A program made the translations under genes and the position numbers. Source: Rhizophagus irregularis (taxonomy: Eukaryota; Glomeromycota; Glomeromycetes; Glomerales; Glomeraceae). Taken from it: a stretch of DNA of 64,000 nucleotides. Location of the stretch: NCBI RefSeq assembly GCF_026210795.1, contig NC_089434.1:1426001-1490000 (forward strand), given 5' to 3'. Of this stretch, positions 1 through 8,792 are shown piece by piece (the stretch's first letter is position 1; every line of letters starts with the position of its first letter). A model generated the notes under the pieces. It did no database searches, was not told the origin of the DNA, and was given only the letters and a program-made list of their open reading frames with translations.

Positions 1-724
1 CCAGAAAACGTTATTGAAGCTTCCAGAATCGGGGCGGCGCCTCTTAATATATTAATCGATAGATTGAGTGATCTTGAGCGACGAAAGGGTGAAATGTTCT
101 ATGGATTACAAAGGCGCCAGGGTATTGAAAAGGCTAAAAAAGAGGAATTGGCTGGCTATACTCATCCCGTGACTCCACACGAAGGTGCTGTAATACAAAG
201 GTTGACAGACGTTATTACTCAAGAACGATTACAAGAATTGCTTAAGGCGCAGGCCGAGGAACTTACCAAGAATTTCCAGGCACAATTTAAACAATTACAA
301 GTATCTAAGCCAGTTCGTAAACTACCGGTCTATAGACAACAGATTAAACCTGTTCGACCAAAACCACAGAGACGCGTTGTTCAGGATCATCAGGATTCCT
401 GATTGGGATGATGGTTATGTAGATCATGATGTTGGTGATGACCCTGATGCTCCTGAATGGACTAGTGAAGATGATCAACATGTTATTGATCTTATTATGG
501 GATATGAGACATCTAAAAGATTTCCAAAGCGACTTCAGAAGGCTAAAGATAGACGCGATGATCTGGAATTAGCCCGAGCAATGAGAAACCTCGATCTTAA
601 TGATGATGCTATGGATATTGATACTAATACCGCGAGTTTTGATGACTTGAAAATTGTTCCCGATGAGGAAGGTGGTTTTCGGATTTGTGCGGTTCGAAGT
701 ACAAAAAAAAGTAAACTCGCATAA
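1..724 (+). pseudogene. Outer-copy retrotransposon-type Gag, C-terminal part, frameshifted
   Basis: The reading frame is open from the first base of the window and matches the C-terminal third of the intact Gag at 12046-13476, including the QELLKAQAEELTKNFQ segment and the DWDDGYVDHDVGDDPDAP acidic segment. Near 395-398 the copy has one extra T compared with the inner gene, so the frame moves and continues through 724. The N-terminal capsid-like part lies outside the window. It is probably a recent pseudogene, because the sequence is otherwise closely conserved. A one-base assembly error is the alternative. Confidence 0.75.
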
Positions 725-1433
725 GGGTGTAAGTATCTCGAAACTTCTTAAATCTGTTCCAAAAAAATCAGTTAAAATGACTCCTATTAAGATTCCTGCG
801 AAGGTTACTAGTAGTAAGCCCACACTTATAAAAGCCGTCACCAAAAATGATTCATTAAGTTTATTAAGGTCTGCAGATTTTAGAAAATTACTCCGCGAGA
901 TTCTTCGGGAAGAATTAAAGTCTGCTCGTAAAAGTACGGAGATTCCGGAAGACCTAGTTGAGGAAAAACAAGAAGAGGATATCAGGGAAGATGACCCGAT
1001 GGATATTGACATAGCTCGTTTGGAGAATACTAAAGATCTTTTAGCGCTGGATGGGGAGGTCAATGGGATAGCAATTCAGTGTTTAGCAGACACTTGTGCT
1101 AACGCGTCTTTTATTCAGAGGGAAGCCGCTGAAGAATTAGGGTTGGATATCGACAAGAGTATTACACATAACATATCCGGCGCTCCGGGTTCTGGTAGGA
1201 CATTTGGCATGGTAAAAGGTGTGTCAATCAAACTAACCCCTGATTGTGTAATCACTGAGAATCTCGCGGTTTTAAGCGATTACAAGCATAGGGAGATTGG
1301 ATTGAGCCGGACGTGTCTGAAACGTTACAATTATGATGTCCATGAATCACGTGAACATATTGCCCTTACTTGTAATGAGAAGAATGTTTTTATTCCGATA
1401 GTTTCTGACGTGAATCGAGGAGACAAAAAATAG
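654..1433 (+). CDS. Outer-copy retropepsin-like aspartic protease
   Basis: This is the homologue of the protease at 13461-14213. The frame overlaps the end of gag and has no obvious start of its own. The first in-frame ATG is at 777, and entry from gag by frameshifting is likely. The core reads LLALDGEVNGIAIQCLADTC followed by ANASFI; the presumed catalytic triplet is DTC rather than the usual DTG or DSG. It is followed by a flap-like Gly-rich stretch and an EIGLSRTCL segment in the place of the usual ILG motif. Many differences from the inner copy fall at third codon positions (for example GCG/GCA and GTC/GTT), which suggests selection on the protein. The frame is intact although gag is broken. 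Confidence 0.7.
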   Translation: MFPMRKVVFGFVRFEVQKKVNSHKGVSISKLLKSVPKKSVKMTPIKIPAKVTSSKPTLIKAVTKNDSLSLLRSADFRKLLREILREELKSARKSTEIPEDLVEEKQEEDIREDDPMDIDIARLENTKDLLALDGEVNGIAIQCLADTCANASFIQREAAEELGLDIDKSITHNISGAPGSGRTFGMVKGVSIKLTPDCVITENLAVLSDYKHREIGLSRTCLKRYNYDVHESREHIALTCNEKNVFIPIVSDVNRGDKK

Positions 1434-1447
1434 GGAATATTTATTTT

Positions 1448-1758
1448 TTATTCCCAAAACTTGCGGATTAAGGCAGGGACATCCTCCTCCAACCGGTCAG
1501 CGGGTTCCCAAGTGGCTTCGGTATCTGGGTATCGTTCCCACTTGACTAGATACTGGTCTTGACCCTTCCTGATGCGATGCCGGAGTATCCGCTCAGGTAC
1601 AAATCTTTCGGGTTGCCCTCTTATCACGGAGTCAGGTGGGGGATGTTCATTTTCTGGAACAATCTGCAACTCTTTTCGGGTGTACGCACATCTGGATACA
1701 CCTAGACGCCCGTGTGGTCCATCAAGAAGATACGTAGGAGGCTGTTCGGGTGAGAGGA
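1448..1758 (-). pseudogene. Outer-copy integrase, C-terminal chromodomain fragment
   Basis: The minus-strand frame encodes the last about 100 residues of the Maverick integrase, ending in a chromodomain (FVPERILRHRIRKGQDQYLV, then the WERYPDTEATWEP motif). It is cut at 1758 by the left end of the inner Maverick. The rest of the same gene resumes at 16307-17071. Alignment with the intact inner integrase shows that the two halves join exactly once the inner element and one GAGGA copy are removed. Confidence 0.9.
1754..1758. repeat. Left target-site duplication GAGGA of inner Maverick
   Basis: GAGGA directly precedes the element end GTCGTCGGTCTGG and recurs at 16307-16311 directly after the other end. 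The related uninterrupted sequence in the inner integrase gene (about 14540-14555) has a single copy of this region. A 5-bp duplication fits a retroviral-type integrase. Confidence 0.9.
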
Positions 1759-2328
1759 GTCGTCGGTCTGGATGTGGGTCTCGCTACCGCTCACCCCACC
1801 TCGGACTCACGTCCTCGCAGTACCTACTTGGGCCATAATGGCCCTGGAATCTCCCATATATACTACTACCATGGCCACAGTGGCCATGGCTGGTCACACT
1901 ACTTTCCAACTCCTTTTTTTTATCCATTTTTTCTTATATATTAAAACTACTATGACCACTATGACCACTATGACCAGACTACTAAAAAGTGGATAAAAAC
2001 GCGAATAAAGCCAAAATCAGACAGAATATCCGGTCATAGTACTGGCCACAGTTCAAAAAACTTATGATAATACTATGGCCACCTTAGTTAGCCCCTCAGG
2101 CTCCAAAACCCGATTTAAGCTATGACCACCCTTTATCTACTTACCTGAGACACCGAACTATGCCACCGAACTATGACCGCCGAACTATGACCACCGAACT
2201 ATGACCACCGAACTATGACCACCCTTTATCTACATACCTGGGACACCAAACTATGACCGCCGAACTATGACCACCGAACTATGGCCACTTTCCCCGTCAG
2301 AAAAAATAAGTAATTGAACAATGGGTAT
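1759..2328. repeat. Left terminal inverted repeat of inner Maverick
   Basis: The sequence pairs with the reverse complement of 15736-16306, with one mismatch in the terminal 13 bases and about one indel. From the end inward it holds a GC-richer tip (GTCGTCGGTCTGGATGTGGG), two perfect palindromes (1830-1844 and 1869-1889), ACTATGACC-type 12-bp direct repeats near 1950-1980, and a block of CTATGACCACCGAA-type 14-bp repeats at about 2157-2290. The inner edge merges into the promoter of the F-box-like gene. Confidence 0.9.
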
Positions 2329-2345
2329 ACCATAAGTAATATACA

Positions 2346-2784
2346 ATGATGAACTTACACGCAGCCACTTATCTTGCCGAAGACCTCGGACTTGATCTTG
2401 TAGACATCTATGGAATCCGTAAATGGATCCAAATGCGGGCATCGCCCCTCAACGACCCGGATATAGTAGCAGAAATAGTCAGAAACCTTCCGGCCAAAGA
2501 ATTTGGAAAGCACCTCCAAGATAAACAGACTCTGGTACAACTGTTGTAAAGCCGAGTTGTGGAAGCGATATGAGAAAGCCGAGGAGGCATACGACAGGGC
2601 AGTAGAAAAGAAGGAAAAAGCGGGGGATGCTCTTGGTCAATCATTTGAGGAAGAGGGTATTGGAAATCGTGAACTTCATGAGCTTAATTGGAAGGAGTAT
2701 CAAAAGGCTTGTAAAGAGTTAACGGACGCTAGAAAAGAGCAAATAATGGTAAGGTGGGCTCTTGAGCGGTGTGGATTTCACTAG
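2346..2784 (+). pseudogene. F-box-like protein, frameshifted copy in inner Maverick
   Basis: The first frame begins at ATG 2346 (MMNLHAATYLAEDLGLDLVD) and follows the family seen at 17446-17961 and 25360-25695 up to about 2517. An extra C in the CACCTCCAAG context then moves the frame, and homology continues through KINRLWYNCCKAELWKRYEK and a charged helical tail to the stop at 2784. The segment from LNDPDIVAEIVRNLP to LWKR resembles an F-box (LP..., then W, then LWK), an adaptor fold that binds Skp1 in SCF ubiquitin ligases. The F-box assignment is an inference from the pattern. A sequencing error could also explain the single base. Confidence 0.6.
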
Positions 2785-2966
2785 ATATACGTGGATTGAA
2801 AAGGGGGAAGGGAAGATTTAGAGCAGTCGTAAAGGTTCGTGGTTTATAGTTTTTTTTACCCCTAAAAGATAACCAGATATAACCGGAGGACCGCAGAACC
2901 GCAGGACCACAGGACTACAGGAGGGTAACCTGGTAGGAGTGCAGATCTTTGGAAAAAATATTTGGC

Positions 2967-2975
2967 AATTGAAGA
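2967..2975 (+). promoter_or_regulatory. AATTGAAGA element upstream of SF3 helicase gene
   Basis: AATTGAAGA lies 43-51 bp before ATG 3018, after an A/T-rich run. The longer context CAATTGAAGATTAGGTAACT is also found before the F-box-like genes at 17961 (minus) and 25360. A related AATTGAAT lies at 5563-5570 before the polymerase and TAATTGAAC at 2311-2319 before the F-box-like gene at 2346. Promoter role is inferred from recurrence. Confidence 0.5.
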
Positions 2976-3017
2976 TTAGGTAACTATAAATTAGTACTCG
3001 ATTTGATAGAACAAAAA

Positions 3018-5507
3018 ATGGCCGCTCAAGTTCCAGCAATCTTTAACCCCAACAACCGTTTCTTCTACGATGACCTTCTTAAAAAGTGTATAGGTACACA
3101 CACAAAAGAAAGCATCAATTCAGCAATCTCAGCTTCTGTGGCTTTCATCACCACGAAGTCCGGCATGTGGATCAGAAAAAAGAAGGCTTATAATGGAAGC
3201 ATATACTTCGAGTTTGCTGCAGATCTCAAGGGAATTTCTACTAAGCACAAGGTAAGTATTCGGTCAGATGCAGGAGAAGATGATGGTATGACCACATCCA
3301 TCAAGTTAAAGGACCTTCTTATCCAAGCCTCAGTCACAAAGATCTGTTATACAGATGTAAACTTCATGCCTTATCCCCCAAACGCGCCAAAGTATAATCC
3401 TGAATTCTTCAATCTCTTTCTAGGTTTCAGGGCTCAACCCGCTGAGCACATCAAACCGAACCTAGTTAATCCAATCATTCGACATGTTCATGAGGTATGG
3501 TGTGCAGAGGACAAGCAGTTAACCACGTACATCCTCAACTGGCTTGCATTTCTGGTTCAAAATCCTGACAAAAAACCCGGTACAGCAATTATTATGCGCA
3601 GTCCCCCCAGATGTGGTAAGAATATCTTAACCGATTTTATCGGAGAACGTATTCTCGGCCGTGAAAACTTCCTCTCCACTACGCGTCTTGAAGATGTAAT
3701 GGGAAGGTTCAATGCGGCTGTTCGTGCCAAAAAACTTATCATCCTCAATGAATGTGATATGTCAGGCAAGGAATGGCACGGGGCAAACAACCGACTCAAG
3801 AGTTTAATCACCGAGCCTTACATCTCTATCGAGGAAAAGGGGATAGATGTGAAGGTTATTGATGACTTTGCTGGCTACATGATCCTCAGTAATCATGCTA
3901 TGCCAATCCGTATAGAAATGGGAGATGAAAGATTTGTAGCTCTCAACGTCTCAGCCAAATATAAGGGCAATAGAGAATACTTCGGTTCTCTCGTAAAAGT
4001 ATTAGAAAATCCGGATACAGCCAGTTCCTTCATGTCCTATTTACTTAGCCGAGACTTAACTAGCTTCAATCCCCAATCTATTCCTGATACTCAAATGAAA
4101 CAGGAGCTAATCGAAGCAAGTATTCCAAATCCCCAGCGTTTCATACAATATTACCTTGAAATGATGTGGCCCGACAATTGTGATACACTTGAAATTCCTT
4201 GTACAAATTTCTATAGCACTTACCAGAATTGGTGCAGTGAGAAGGGCGAAAACAAAACACTTAGTGATAATAAGTTTGGTATGGAGATTAAGCAATTTAT
4301 TCCTAAAACTCGCCCAAGACGTTCAGGTGCTAGAATAAACTATTACATACTAGATAAAGCAAAAATTGCGAAGAATTTTAGTAGAGTAATCCAGGAGACA
4401 CAAGACATACAGGAAGCACAGGTAGATCAAGAGGAAGTAGAGCCAGTTGTTGAGAAACCTGCTGAGGAAAAACCCGCTTCTGTCAAGAAGAAGCCTACTG
4501 AAGAAACCAAAAAGACTCCACCACCAGTACCACTTAAGCCCGATTGCTTGAAGGTAAAACCCGCACCTGTCATCAATGAGGATCCTATTCCTGAGGAATC
4601 TCCAGCTCCTATAGAGTCAGATACTGATGAACCTATAGATAGCTTCTCAGACTGTTATCTATCTGATGAGGAACCTGATCAAGAAGATGAGCCGCCTGCT
4701 GAAGAACCTGCACTTAAAGCTGTTGATGACTATGACGTCTTAGATGACTTGCTATCTGACTCAGATTTTACAACTGTGAACCCAGCTCCTGAACAACAAC
4801 CCGAGTCTCCCGCAGAATTTTCTGCATCTGTCACTAAGCCTGACCCAGAACCGGCTCCTGAAGAACAACCCGAGTCTCCCGCAGAATTTTCTGCATCTGT
4901 CACTAAGCCTGACCCAGAACCGGCTCCTAAAGAGCAACCTATCCCAGAACCTGACACAGAACTAGAAGTTGACTGGGACCCTGAACCAAAGGAAGGTACT
5001 CGAGCACACTGGGCTTGGCATGAAAGGCACCGATGGGATCGTAAGCCATGGGTCAAGAATTCAAAGGACCAGGTCTTCAATGATCTCCACAATACAGGTA
5101 AGGATTTATGGGCTAAGTACCAAGACGTGTCAGACAACTATGACTGGGAAATACTCGCGTTTGAAGTAGAGGAATGTCCCACAACACGTATTGAGGACGA
5201 GTACCAGTACTACCTTAGGGAGGTAGTAGACCGCTTCAAGGACTGGATAGAATATAATGGGTACTTACCTAAAACACCTAGCCGTAAAGAACTCGCAGAT
5301 CTAATAAGAGCATATAAGGAGGATCATGATGCCGAGATTATCCCTACCACCTCCGGTTATGAAACTATGAAGATGAATAAGGGTAAGGCACGAGAAATCC
5401 CAGAGGAACGTCCAAAAACTGATATGGAACGTGAATGGGAAGCCGCTAATGGATTTGTAGACGAGCTGGATATTGATGAGGCCTGTGATATGATTGACTC
5501 CTTTTAA
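3018..5507 (+). CDS. Superfamily 3 (D5-like) helicase with long acidic/proline-rich tail
   Basis: The 829-residue product starts at ATG 3018 (MAAQVPAIFNPNN). The SF3 helicase core spans about residues 150-320: Walker A RSPPRCGKN with the lysine near 201, Walker B LIILNECD with the acidic residue near 245, and motif C/sensor MILSN near 288-292, followed by GDERF. This is the class of viral replicative helicase that unwinds DNA ahead of a polymerase, as in NCLDV D5 and virophage helicases. A disordered tail follows, rich in Pro, Glu and Asp, with a perfect 23-residue duplication (69-bp period, 4800-4937, unit containing ESPAEFSASVTKPDPEP), and then a C-terminal region rich in Trp and charged residues. 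I see no clear archaeo-eukaryotic primase motif. It is followed by the polymerase gene on the same strand after 83 bp. Confidence 0.85.
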   Translation: MAAQVPAIFNPNNRFFYDDLLKKCIGTHTKESINSAISASVAFITTKSGMWIRKKKAYNGSIYFEFAADLKGISTKHKVSIRSDAGEDDGMTTSIKLKDLLIQASVTKICYTDVNFMPYPPNAPKYNPEFFNLFLGFRAQPAEHIKPNLVNPIIRHVHEVWCAEDKQLTTYILNWLAFLVQNPDKKPGTAIIMRSPPRCGKNILTDFIGERILGRENFLSTTRLEDVMGRFNAAVRAKKLIILNECDMSGKEWHGANNRLKSLITEPYISIEEKGIDVKVIDDFAGYMILSNHAMPIRIEMGDERFVALNVSAKYKGNREYFGSLVKVLENPDTASSFMSYLLSRDLTSFNPQSIPDTQMKQELIEASIPNPQRFIQYYLEMMWPDNCDTLEIPCTNFYSTYQNWCSEKGENKTLSDNKFGMEIKQFIPKTRPRRSGARINYYILDKAKIAKNFSRVIQETQDIQEAQVDQEEVEPVVEKPAEEKPASVKKKPTEETKKTPPPVPLKPDCLKVKPAPVINEDPIPEESPAPIESDTDEPIDSFSDCYLSDEEPDQEDEPPAEEPALKAVDDYDVLDDLLSDSDFTTVNPAPEQQPESPAEFSASVTKPDPEPAPEEQPESPAEFSASVTKPDPEPAPKEQPIPEPDTELEVDWDPEPKEGTRAHWAWHERHRWDRKPWVKNSKDQVFNDLHNTGKDLWAKYQDVSDNYDWEILAFEVEECPTTRIEDEYQYYLREVVDRFKDWIEYNGYLPKTPSRKELADLIRAYKEDHDAEIIPTTSGYETMKMNKGKAREIPEERPKTDMEREWEAANGFVDELDIDEACDMIDSF

Positions 5508-5545
5508 TAAGATAAGCGCCTCTTAGTTATCTTATATTTTTTATA
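5508..5545 (+). terminator. Hairpin plus T-run after helicase gene
   Basis: Just after the stop, AAGATAA and TTATCTT form a 7-bp stem around an about 11-base loop, followed by ATATTTTTT. It resembles a transcript-end hairpin. No comparable hairpin was found after most other genes of the element, so the role is uncertain. Confidence 0.3.
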
Positions 5546-5590
5546 TAAAAAACCTATATTACAATTGAATACAATTCATAGTTATATCAA

Positions 5591-7471
5591 ATGGCCTATT
5601 CAAAAATTGCACGTGCTTTGCCTACAAGACCAGATATCAAAGAACTACAGTATTCAGGCGCAAGATTTTCTAGAGGAGCTATTGCCAGACTTGGACAGCA
5701 ACTCCAATCCCGGTATCCGACACACAAATTTCAGATTCTGCTTCCCTATGAAAACTGGAAACCCGGTGGATGGACATCAGGAAACCAACCAGCCAGCCTC
5801 TTCTCACTCTTGGACCACTACGACGAAGCACAACTACCGGATGATGCAGACCCTGATTATTTTGAACGATTCATAATTTATGTGAGAGATGCCCCACCGG
5901 TTGCAGGGGGTTGCAACGGGGAGCTAAATGATTGCCTGTATGAATGCCTGAAATATATCTACGGCACATTCTCTAAAATGCCAAAGTCAATCAAAAAGCC
6001 CGAGTATATCAAAAAGGCATTAGGTCTCAATCGTGATGCTCCAGTTCCAGTCTCATATATGGATAAGGTTGAACAACTTGCAGGAAGCCTTGCACTTAAT
6101 ATTGTAGGGGATTCCACTCGAATTTCCAAGAGCAAATCTGACAGACGTGCAACACTTATCCTGTCTGAAGGCCACTACTCTCTTGCACTGAATCCCGGAA
6201 GACTCCACCCTAGCAAATTAGATAGAAAACAAAAGTCTCCCTTTGTTTATCGTGAAGATGGGGTTAATAATGTAGTAACAATATACAATGGTAAGACAGT
6301 TAAGTCTCTTACAGTTGGACAGTTTCAGAAAGGTAAGAACTCTGATAGTTACTCCTTCATCCCTATCGAGAAGAATTGTAAAACTGGAATATATGAAACA
6401 CTTGAGGAAACATACCAGAGGATCCATGAAGAGCGGGATTCCTTCCTACAGGCTACAAAGAAGTTCGGTCTAGGAATCGACTTATCTTACCACAACTGGT
6501 CGTACAAGAGAACTGCACTCTGGCTTTTTGAACGGTTTAGTGTAGGGGTTCCAGCCAATGATCCTCTTGACCCAGTCGAAGCAGAGTGGATAAGTGATGC
6601 AATGATGGGAGGTCTTATCTGGGCAGACAATGAATGGAAGGGCTATGGAAGGCAATACGACGTGACAAGTTTGTATCCAAGTATTCAGCAATCAAATGCA
6701 AACTTTCCAATCCGACAAGGTAAGTTTCAAATACTCAAAGACTTTGTAGACCATAGAGGTTATGCCTTGTATGGATTATTTCGTGCTAGCTCCCAGGGAG
6801 CGCCCAAGGGCAAGGTAAGTGGTAATGACATTCTCTTCCGACAGAATAAGAGGGGAGTCTATACATTCATTGACTTACAACGAGCAAAGAAACTTGGACT
6901 CGATATACAGTTAATCCAGGATGGAAAGCCAAATGCCTTGATATATGACAGAGAAGCAAGAATTCCTGGGACTGTAATATTTGGTGAGTATGTCCACTTT
7001 CTCTTCAATATAAAGAACCAGGGTGGCGTGGCCGGTCGTGTTGCAAAGAGAGTTCTCAATACACTATGGGGAGCACTCTGCCAGAGGAAACGCAATTACA
7101 AGACACTCACCACAGATCAAACAGATCCATTCAAGTTTCCAGAAGGCCACACACTTGACTCCATCGTACCAGTAGGATCTGACCAGTGGCGATTCCAGTT
7201 CACAAACCCAGGTAGTCCCTTCAAGGGTGAGTATCCTAGGATCGCTCCATTCTTATTAGCACATGGACGGAAGACGACTTCAGAGTTATTAGAACCATAT
7301 AAGGATAAAGTACGACGCATCCATACAGATGGATTTATTCTAGAGGAACAGCCGAGTAGTCCTACACTTATCACTTGTCCAGAAAATGCATCCAAAGCAT
7401 TGAAAGCTCTCAAGTTTGAAACCGCAGGATACTGCCATGTGAAAAATGCAAACAAGGTTATCTGGACATGA
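5591..7471 (+). CDS. Protein-primed-type family B DNA polymerase with OTU-like N-terminal region
   Basis: The product is 626 residues from ATG 5591. Polymerase motifs are in order: motif A YDVTSLYPS with the Asp near 357; motif B AKRVLNTLWG with Lys near 486 and Asn near 490; and motif C IHTDGF with Thr-Asp near 579-580, where the usual first Asp of DTD is His. It replicates the element's DNA. The N-terminal half lacks recognisable DxE-type exonuclease motifs. Instead it contains NDCLYECLKYIYG (Cys near 115) and, 80 residues later, EGHYSLA (His near 195), the spacing and style of an OTU-family cysteine protease. The OTU call is by pattern only. The length is short for a Maverick polymerase, which often exceeds 1000 residues. 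AATTGAAT lies 21-28 bp upstream of the start. Confidence 0.85.
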   Translation: MAYSKIARALPTRPDIKELQYSGARFSRGAIARLGQQLQSRYPTHKFQILLPYENWKPGGWTSGNQPASLFSLLDHYDEAQLPDDADPDYFERFIIYVRDAPPVAGGCNGELNDCLYECLKYIYGTFSKMPKSIKKPEYIKKALGLNRDAPVPVSYMDKVEQLAGSLALNIVGDSTRISKSKSDRRATLILSEGHYSLALNPGRLHPSKLDRKQKSPFVYREDGVNNVVTIYNGKTVKSLTVGQFQKGKNSDSYSFIPIEKNCKTGIYETLEETYQRIHEERDSFLQATKKFGLGIDLSYHNWSYKRTALWLFERFSVGVPANDPLDPVEAEWISDAMMGGLIWADNEWKGYGRQYDVTSLYPSIQQSNANFPIRQGKFQILKDFVDHRGYALYGLFRASSQGAPKGKVSGNDILFRQNKRGVYTFIDLQRAKKLGLDIQLIQDGKPNALIYDREARIPGTVIFGEYVHFLFNIKNQGGVAGRVAKRVLNTLWGALCQRKRNYKTLTTDQTDPFKFPEGHTLDSIVPVGSDQWRFQFTNPGSPFKGEYPRIAPFLLAHGRKTTSELLEPYKDKVRRIHTDGFILEEQPSSPTLITCPENASKALKALKFETAGYCHVKNANKVIWT

Positions 7472-7535
7472 TTGCCAAGAATGCGGTTGGATTTACAGTA
7501 GGTATATATATTTTTTCTTGCTTGAATGTAAAGTC

Positions 7536-7545
7536 AATTTGAAGA
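7536..7545 (+). promoter_or_regulatory. AATTTGAAGA element upstream of 156-residue gene
   Basis: Variant of the AATTGAAGA element, 40-49 bp before ATG 7585 and preceded by a TATATATTTTTT tract. Confidence 0.4.
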
Positions 7546-7584
7546 TTCCTATTTATTACAAAGTACAAAAAAGTATAAGGAATC

Positions 7585-8055
7585 ATGTCAACATATACCG
7601 AATTAGCAAGCATTATTAACAGCACTGACAGCATTAGTGATAAAGTTATTTATGATGCATCACACAATCAGTTCACCATTGTCTCTGATGAAACTGTCCT
7701 CAAGATTATCCGTGCATTGAAAGACACTATAGTAGTCGCATTAGTATCTGGGTTTAGCAAAACCAGCTACCTTGTCCAGGATCATGTGAAGTATATCAAG
7801 AGAATCCAGACAGCAAAGTCTCCTGTATCATATGTGAAGTTCGTGGCCAGAAAACTCTTCCCAGATAATGCAGCATATACTGCTAAGATAGCAAAGATTC
7901 GTGAATCATACAAGAATAAACAAGCTCTTTTAGACAAACTTGAGGCCCTCTTCGAGTTGTATTATAATGTAACTAAGGACTCATTAACAGGTCCCCCAAA
8001 GCGAGCTGTCACTATGAATGAGGCTGAGAAAACCTTAGCAGAACTTCTTGCATAA
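7585..8055 (+). CDS. Maverick protein of unknown function, 156 residues
   Basis: ATG 7585 opens a compact, mostly helical, lysine-rich protein (MSTYTELASIINSTDS at the N-terminus, KTLAELLA at the C-terminus). I recognise no domain. It lies between the polymerase and an F-box gene on the same strand and has its own upstream AATTTGAAGA element, so it is probably a separately transcribed gene of the element. A replication accessory or virion role is possible but not shown. There is no signal peptide or membrane segment. Confidence 0.7.
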   Translation: MSTYTELASIINSTDSISDKVIYDASHNQFTIVSDETVLKIIRALKDTIVVALVSGFSKTSYLVQDHVKYIKRIQTAKSPVSYVKFVARKLFPDNAAYTAKIAKIRESYKNKQALLDKLEALFELYYNVTKDSLTGPPKRAVTMNEAEKTLAELLA

Positions 8056-8112
8056 GCGGCTCCTGTACGAATTTAGTTTATATTTTTTATCCATTTGTAA
8101 TGGGCATACAGT

Positions 8113-8121
8113 AATTGAAGA
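8113..8121 (+). promoter_or_regulatory. AATTGAAGA element upstream of F-box gene
   Basis: Exact AATTGAAGA, 28-36 bp before ATG 8149. The following TATAAGTAACATAACATCATG resembles the leader of the other F-box-like genes (ATAAGTAACATACAATG). Confidence 0.5.
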
Positions 8122-8148
8122 TGGCTATAGTATAAGTAACATAACATC

Positions 8149-8553
8149 ATGTTAGACCGGTTACCAGTAGAAATAGTCGAACGCATTGTCACAAAAATCC
8201 CGGATACTGACCTTATTGCAGCGAGTAAGGTAGATAGAGTGTGGTGGCAGGAAGTTCGTCGAGAGGCATATAAGAGGTGGAAAAATTATGCCACTACGAT
8301 CAGGGATGTGTACTGTGAAATCCGAGCTCTCGGAAAGCATTATATAAAGAGGGAAATTGACTGGATAACGTTTGAAGATGTAAACGACCTCTATAAAAGA
8401 TGGATAAACTGCCTTACCGAGGATCAGCTTTATATTATGGAAAAAATGCTTAGGAATGGGATGGTCGTGGACCCCCAAGAGAGGGAAACCATAGAGTATG
8501 CATTAAGTGAACAAAGATGGGGAGGCGATCCTTGGGGACTGGGAGTGGTATGA
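8149..8553 (+). CDS. F-box protein encoded by inner Maverick
   Basis: The product is 134 residues. Residues 1-45 read LPVEIVERIVTKIP followed by DTDLIAASKVDRVW and a Trp/Lys helix, a clear F-box: the conserved Leu-Pro start, hydrophobic helices and the final Trp. F-box proteins recruit targets to Skp1-cullin ubiquitin ligases. The remaining 90 residues form a charged helical region with no recognised substrate-binding repeats. Together with the paralogous family at 2346, 17446, 25360 and 27086 it means this Maverick lineage carries at least two different F-box-like genes. Several large DNA viruses use F-box proteins to redirect host degradation; a similar role here is inference. Confidence 0.75.
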   Translation: MLDRLPVEIVERIVTKIPDTDLIAASKVDRVWWQEVRREAYKRWKNYATTIRDVYCEIRALGKHYIKREIDWITFEDVNDLYKRWINCLTEDQLYIMEKMLRNGMVVDPQERETIEYALSEQRWGGDPWGLGVV

Positions 8554-8576
8554 ATGGACTAACAGGAGTAGCTTAT

Positions 8577-8790
8577 TTATCGGGTATCCTCATATTTCTT
8601 GACAAGGACTGATGACCATGTAACCTTATCATCAGGTATCCTTGCATTTTTTCGACAAGGATTGATGACCATGTAACCTTATCATCAGGTATCCTTGCAT
8701 TTTTTAATAAGGATTGATGACCATGTAACCTTGTCATCAGGTATTCTCGTATTTTTTGATAAGGACTGATGACCGTGTCACTTGGTTATT
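8577..8790 (+). repeat. About 3.5 tandem copies of a 62-bp repeat
   Basis: Units of the type CAGGTATCCTTGCATTTTTT then AAGGATTGATGACCATGTAACCTT-like sequence follow one another between the F-box gene and the next ORF. Related copies occur in both arms of the small element at about 25660-25778 and 27003-27121. The last unit is diverged and runs into the promoter element at 8793. Confidence 0.8.
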
Positions 8791-8792
8791 GT

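Noticed and set aside
1772-1996. Frames inside the terminal repeats at both ends of the inner Maverick
   Set aside because: They come from short tandem repeats and palindromes. Identical frames at 16069-16293 only reflect the inverted repeat.
4730-5137. 135-codon minus-strand frame opposite the helicase gene
   Set aside because: It is the mirror of the Pro/Glu repeat tail of the helicase and has Ser/Gly repeats only because of that composition.
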